The position numbers were made by a program, and so were the translations under genes. Positions 59,601 to 64,000 of a stretch of DNA of 64,000 nt are shown here, in pieces. Origin of the DNA: Euclidia mi (lineage: Eukaryota > Arthropoda > Insecta > Lepidoptera > Erebidae); assembly GCA_944739405.2 (NCBI GenBank), contig OX123196.2, positions 54,660,196 to 54,724,195 on the forward strand. Direction: 5' to 3'. Under the pieces are notes generated by a model that worked only from the letters and a program-made list of their open reading frames with translations, was not told where the DNA came from and did no database searches. How positions within the stretch are numbered: position 1 is the stretch's first letter; the number at the start of each line of letters is the position of its first letter.

Positions 59601-60338
59601 CTTGACAAAATATTCAATCGCATATCCCATTAGAACTACTACTGCTGAAGAAACCAGCGAATGCTTTGTCCACTTTATATCTCTGTTTGGTATCCCTAAG
59701 TCAGTTCTTACCGATCAGGGTACAAATTTTACTGCCGAATTATTTAAACAGACTTGTTCATTTCTCAAAATTAAACAGCTTTGGTCCTCTCCCTATCACC
59801 CCCAAACACAAGGCGCGCTGGAGCGTAGTCATTCTACCCTGAAAGAATATCTAAAATCCTACGTCTGTGAAAATCAAGACAATTGGCCGACGTATGTGTA
59901 CACTGCTATGTTAGCGTACAACACAGCTGTACATTCAACCACTCATTATTCGCCTTATGAATTGGTCTTTGGCCACAAACCATTCATACCTAATTCCATT
60001 TACGAACCAGCCCCTGTGTAACTTATTCAGACTACATTAAAATGTTACAGCACCGTCTTAAATACACACGGGACAAAGCCATAGAAAACACCCTTAAATC
60101 CAAGGAATCTTCAAAAACCTACTATGACTCACATACGCGGCCTATAAGCTATCAAGTCGGTGATTATGTGTATTTAAAAAATCATTTAAGAATGCGGAAG
60201 GCTCTGTCTCCTATCAGGAAAGGACCGTATAAGGTTGTAAAGATAAATGGTAGCAATAGTCTTACCTTGTTAATAAATAGAAAACACGTGAGCCATCATT
60301 ATGATGAAATAAAACTCGCGCGCCGTCGCAATACATAG
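56641..60338 (+). pseudogene. pol: Ty3/Gypsy pol lacking gag and protease (broken)
   Basis: Starts in the protease-RT linker (PVYLIPPRSKITVECSV); gag and DTG protease are absent. RT follows: WSSPIWIVPKK, IDYRKL, TLDLASGFHQIKMAP, FTTMPFGLKNAPSTFQRLM, catalytic YLDD (57683-57694). RNase H: LTSDASNYAISSIL, TTEKELLAIV, TDHRPLKWL. Integrase: HLGSTRMFNKI, NCPSCQTNK and a D-D-x35-E set at 59524, 59713 and 59821. The closing GPYKVVKI and HYDEIKLARR ends the frame at 60338. Similarity is closest to the 17.6/412-type insect branch, by pattern. Breaks: one-base shift near 57405, TAA 58382-58384, TAA 58871-58873, one-base deletion near 59385 that creates TGA, shift near 60020. No env and no 3' LTR. Confidence 0.93.
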
Positions 60339-60357
60339 GCATTTAAGTAAACTAGTT

Positions 60358-60545
60358 TGAAATGAAATGAAATGAAATGAAAGCATTTATTTTTACAATA
60401 TACACACAACAGTATGACAATTAACAATTTGTGACACAGTTCTTATCCAAGAGGTATATTATAAAAATTAGGTTACCATTCAGGCTTATGTTGGTTGAGG
60501 TATGAGCCTCAAACCAACCCTGATATTAGTTGGCAACCCCAAGTG
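60358..60545 (-). repeat. LINE 3' tail, pentamer (TTTCA)n (minus)
   Basis: (TGAAA)5 at 60358-60382, then GCATTTATTTTTACAATAT. Reversed, this is an AAATAAATGC end followed by (TTTCA)n, a LINE 3' tail. It starts 20 bp after the Gypsy pol stop, so it may have replaced the Gypsy 3' LTR. Confidence 0.6.
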
Positions 60546-61540
60546 ACGATCACAGAAATCAAGTTCATGTACATAATCGTCTATACAAATACCTACTCAT
60601 GCTTATACATACACAAAAACATGCAAACATTCAAAAACTTAAAATATGGAATTACATTCATTGGTAAAATTTCTACCTAACAATAAGGAGAAAAAAAAAT
60701 AAGATCTTTAAATACCTATTCTGATCGTTTGGCGTAATATCTTGGCGAACCGGTTTTAAGGCAGTTTGTCGCGCATAATTGCATCCTGCTTGCGCCCACA
60801 ATAGCATCTCACTCGTTTGATTATGCAATTACGAGCGACACGTTCGGCATCACTCAGCCACCGCGCTGCCCGAGAACGGCCGTCGCACGACCAGAGGCCC
60901 TAGCACGAAAAACTCAGCCTGGCGCAAGTTCCTAAGAAAAAACCGAATGTATGAAACGTGCTGTCTTTTTAATGGCTACTATTATATGTATAAAACGTGA
61001 AGATAACATCCTTCACTATGTACCCTTGGAACAGTATTCTTTCAAAGTTAGACGGGTTATACGTACATCACCGCCTTGGCTGACAATAATGTCAAATGTC
61101 ACAACTGTCACATTATTATCCAGATTGAACTTTGCCGCGTTATGTAGTTTGTTTATAAAACGTAAAAAACATACTGTAAAAGTGCTTTGTGTATACCAAA
61201 TAAATGTGATTTTACACTTCTACTGTTAGTGTTACTATATTTATTTGATTAGCATTGAAAGGAGCGCAATGAAAACATGCAAAATAACGTGCGAAATGTG
61301 GCATACAACAACATGCCGGTCAGGCAATAAAAAAAGGGTAGGTATTTATGGCATAATGTCCCTAGATAAAGATCAATGAATATTTATAATGTTATATAAT
61401 GTGATATATTTCAATGAAACATAAAAAATAAGGAAATATTCTAAAGTTTCATATCCTAGTACTTTGTAGGTAAACAATAGTGCTGCCTGTCAGTTATCGA
61501 TAATTCGTTATTATAAATTGGCACAAGGACTAAAAATTCT
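60546..61540. other. No recognised feature
   Basis: AT-rich with a GC-rich patch near 60855-60905. The 92-codon frame at 60951-61229 has no recognised motif. Confidence 0.5.
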
Positions 61541-61815
61541 ATTCTTTTTTTTCTTTTTAGATGTAAAAATGGGTAGCTGCAACTGGAAACCAAGACTTGA
61601 TTTATGTGCCTATTGAAAAATTACATCAGTTGAACTATGTGTGTGGCAAGCATTTTAAGCCGAAAGACTTAAAAAAGGGAATTCAAGTCAGAAAAACAGC
61701 TATGCCTCGTATCTATAGACATTTCTTTAAATCTTATTACAGAAGAAATGTTGAAAACCTTTCCATTACATGTACATACATATATCTTTTAGTTCTGCGT
61801 ACTTTTCTTCGCTAA
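61541..61815 (+). pseudogene. THAP-like zinc-finger exon, probable remnant
   Basis: A pyrimidine run ending TTCTTTTTAG at 61560 looks like a splice acceptor. The frame from 61567 reads KWVAATGNQDLIYVPIEKL, NYVCGKHFKPKDLKKG and KTAMPRIYRHF before a stop at 61813-61815. The spacing of the Trp, the C-x2-H in VCGKHF and the terminal A-x-P match the C-terminal half of a THAP domain, a DNA-binding C2CH finger found in P-element-like transposases and in host proteins. TAA at 61564-61566 is in frame just after the acceptor, so unless splicing uses another site the exon is dead. It could be a transposon remnant or a piece of a host gene; I cannot tell. Confidence 0.5.
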
Positions 61816-62575
61816 TCTAGAATAGATTTATAGAATAGGCTAATTTGTTTGAATAAACACATAAATATTAAATACATCTTTTATTTGTGTTGGAAAAGTA
61901 TAATACTAATCGAAACATAATTATAATTATTTCTTACCGAATATTATCGATATCGATATTTCGTTAATTACTAGAGGGTACATCCCTATATTGACAAATA
62001 TGACAATGCTGACAACATAAAAACTATGTCAATTAGTATCTTTATGTGGGTACGAGTTCTCCCTGCACGTTTCATACAAAGCTGAAAGTCTCGCATGATC
62101 TATGGCACATCCGCCTCTTCTTACGTAGTATTTGTATACTCTTTGGAAAAACTATCAAGAAAGTATTCGTATCGTAAATGTCAAAATTTGTATGGCAATT
62201 GTACAGCGCCCCTATCGTGCGTAAGATGCAACTAATATTGGCAGCACAAACTTCTTTCGACGACAATCCTGCGGTAAATGTCATGTAAATGTATCGAGTT
62301 TTCTAACAAATAAGCAAAAAACGGCAGCACGAACTCCTGATTTGACATAAGCAAAGTAAACCTAATGTAAATCTAATGTCATTTTGTCGGAACAATTTTC
62401 ACCTAGAATTTGTTGGTGAGAAAAGATTCGAAACATATAAATGTATCGTATTTATACGTTTTGAGCCTTTTTATGATGAATATTTATGTAGTTTCATATT
62501 TATATGTGTTCCTTTTGAATGTAGGACCTGATTATTGACACAATAAAGAAGCAAACACGCAAATTTCGCCACTTT
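61816..62575. other. No recognised feature
   Basis: AT-rich, nothing recognised. Confidence 0.5.
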
Positions 62576-62577
62576 AA

Positions 62578-62815
62578 ATATGTAGTCCGTGTGGTGACGG
62601 ATTAAGAATACGGAATGTCACCACCCCATATCAACCCATGGGTGTCGTAAGAGCCGACAGAGGGATCATATTATGCAGAGAACAGCACTGTAAAAGAAGG
62701 CAAACTTGGTACAAACCCTATACCAACCCGTTTGGCCAGCGTGGTATAGTAGGCCAATTCTTCCTTTCAAAGGAGAGGCCTAGTCCAGCAGTGGACTGCT
62801 AAAAGCTGATGATGA
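62578..62815 (+). repeat. LINE 3'UTR-type repeat, family U (longest copy)
   Basis: CCGTGTGGTGACGG, ATGTCACCACCCC, GGGTGTCGTAAGAG, then CTATACCAACCCGTTTGGCC, GTATAGTAGGCCAATTC and GGCCTAGTCCAGCAGTGGAC with a GCTGATGATGA end. The two shorter copies (2152-2262 and 17925-18052) each cover a different half of this one. Confidence 0.65.
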
Positions 62816-63368
62816 AATATGTAGTAAATATTTTAGATTTATATATTGGTTGCGAGCATGTAAAAATATGTGGGAAAATTATCTATATACGAAAAACAAA
62901 GTACCAATCGACATCGACATCATATCAATTTTCTAATATGAACATAGGACGTTATTTAGAGACTCTTTTAACACTCCTGCGTATTCTACTCTACAATTAA
63001 GTAGGTGCTCTACTCTACAAGTATAAAAAAATCTTATCCTAACTAACATATAATCAAACGCTGAAGATAGAAACATACAATTTGGACCGCGGATTTATTT
63101 TATAACACTTAGGAAGGATTTTTATCTTCAAGTATCTTCAAGGGGGTAAAATTGGGTTTGTAAGATTGTTTTAAAACCCCCTGATTTTGAAGTAATAATA
63201 TGCGGGCACAGCGAGTATAATAATAAAATTTAGGTGACGGAAGAGTATCTGCCGTAAATAATCCGTGAGTCTTATATCAGCGTCTTACCTAGCCCTCTCG
63301 GATATGACTGAATATCAATAAAAACGAACGCTTTAGTCAGGAGACATGTGATAAGATAGCTGTCTACT
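62816..63368. other. No recognised feature
   Basis: AT-rich, nothing recognised. Confidence 0.5.
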
Positions 63369-63525
63369 AGGCCTCCCTCACATTGGTCATGAGCGTTCCT
63401 CGAGCGTACGCTCGGCGTCCGTTCGGCGCGAGCCCGGCGCGGTTCTCTTTGTACTACAGAGTGAACGCCGAGCGCACGCTGGGTGTACGCTCGAGTAACG
63501 CTGACGCCCAATGTGAGGTAGGCCT
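63369..63525. mobile_element. GC-rich inverted-repeat MITE
   Basis: AGGCCTCCCTCACATTGG at the left pairs with CCAATGTGAGGTAGGCCT at the right, and pairing continues inward through CTCGAGCGTACGCTC-type blocks, leaving a small centre near 63445. About 157 bp, with markedly higher GC than its surroundings. The minus-strand 79-codon frame over it is incidental. Confidence 0.75.
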
Positions 63526-64000
63526 TAATCTTATTAAGCTGTAGTAATAAATGAAAAACACCAATACAACAATAACCATTATTTTATTTTCAACTAAATA
63601 TTCTTATAAAAATAGGCTTTTAATGTCAGGTACATAACACTGGTCCACTTTATTAGCTTCTGTATAAAACTTCATGCTTCTTAGCTATACAAATAACCGA
63701 AATCTTCTTTAGACATCATACATTTAAGGTGTTCCAACAACAATGAAACTTGTAAACTTATATTATTATAATTTTCTCGTTGAACACTTTATATTGTAGT
63801 ACTCACGCAGTTTAACCGAAATAAAATAATGTATCACGAACACCTTCCATAATAGTATTTACCTAATTCTTTATATAACAATGTGCCAATGATTTAATTA
63901 CTCGTATTTTGATTTACTAGATTTTTATTTATTGACACAAGTCCGTCATCTGACGATGACAAGAAAGGACATTCGGAAACCATAAAATATTTTTTATGTT
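63526..64000. other. No recognised feature
   Basis: AT-rich to the window edge. Confidence 0.5.

Noticed and set aside
56641..60338. Domesticated (host-co-opted) Gypsy pol with its own promoter
   Set aside because: At least five separate stops or shifts interrupt it, so it is not under selection as a protein.

Overview
This is AT-rich eukaryotic DNA with no host gene I can support. It is a pile-up of transposable elements and their remains. The mix points to an insect, most probably a moth or butterfly (Lepidoptera): a BEL/Pao element, Ty3/Gypsy pol, Penelope-like elements, several LINE fragments with 3' microsatellite tails, and tRNA-derived SINEs and short repeats of kinds I associate with lepidopteran intergenic DNA. 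The order-level assignment is inference. There is no operon, CRISPR array, rRNA or convincing tRNA gene.

Layout. 1-5.7 kb: SINE and short repeat copies in otherwise blank DNA. 5.7-11.7 kb: a non-coding LTR element with about 0.8-kb near-identical direct LTRs and a 4-bp target duplication, inserted into an older dispersed repeat. 14.0-17.6 kb: a minus-strand LINE with an RT and a restriction-like endonuclease tail, split by a 122-bp Penelope-type end fragment (12-bp target duplication) and by a 1.1-kb TTAA-flanked inverted-repeat element that carries three 201-bp tandem units. 17.6-18.2 kb: SINE cluster. 23.4-24.3 kb: 3' end of a Jockey/CR1-like LINE. 25.7-27.2 kb: a 5'-truncated Penelope-like element with RT and GIY-YIG domains. 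28.9-36.4 kb: a structurally complete BEL/Pao retrotransposon (LTRs, primer site, gag, pol, polypurine tract, 5-bp target duplication). 37.7-40.1 kb: two LINE 3' fragments on opposite strands. 41.8-50.6 kb: a perfect 165-bp tandem duplication, inverted-repeat elements, a broken THAP/DDE transposase and a LINE with a 327-bp duplication. 52.2-54.4 kb: a SINE and a composite Penelope-like element closed by 90-bp inverted arms and a 14-bp target duplication. 55.2-60.5 kb: a LINE end, then a Ty3/Gypsy pol with no gag or protease in front of it. 61.5-63.5 kb: a THAP-like exon, a LINE 3'UTR repeat and a GC-rich inverted-repeat MITE.

The elements do not act together as a pathway; they record successive insertions. 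Relative order can be read where one element splits another: the LINE at 14-17.6 kb is older than the two pieces inside it, and the repeat at 5.69/11.8 kb is older than the LTR element. The BEL element, with LTRs differing by only about eight substitutions and two indels, looks like one of the younger insertions. The best candidates for something new are the large non-coding LTR element, the TTAA element with its tandem core, the Penelope composite, and the in-frame UAG exactly at the BEL Gag/Pol boundary. I found no sign of a wholly new biological system.
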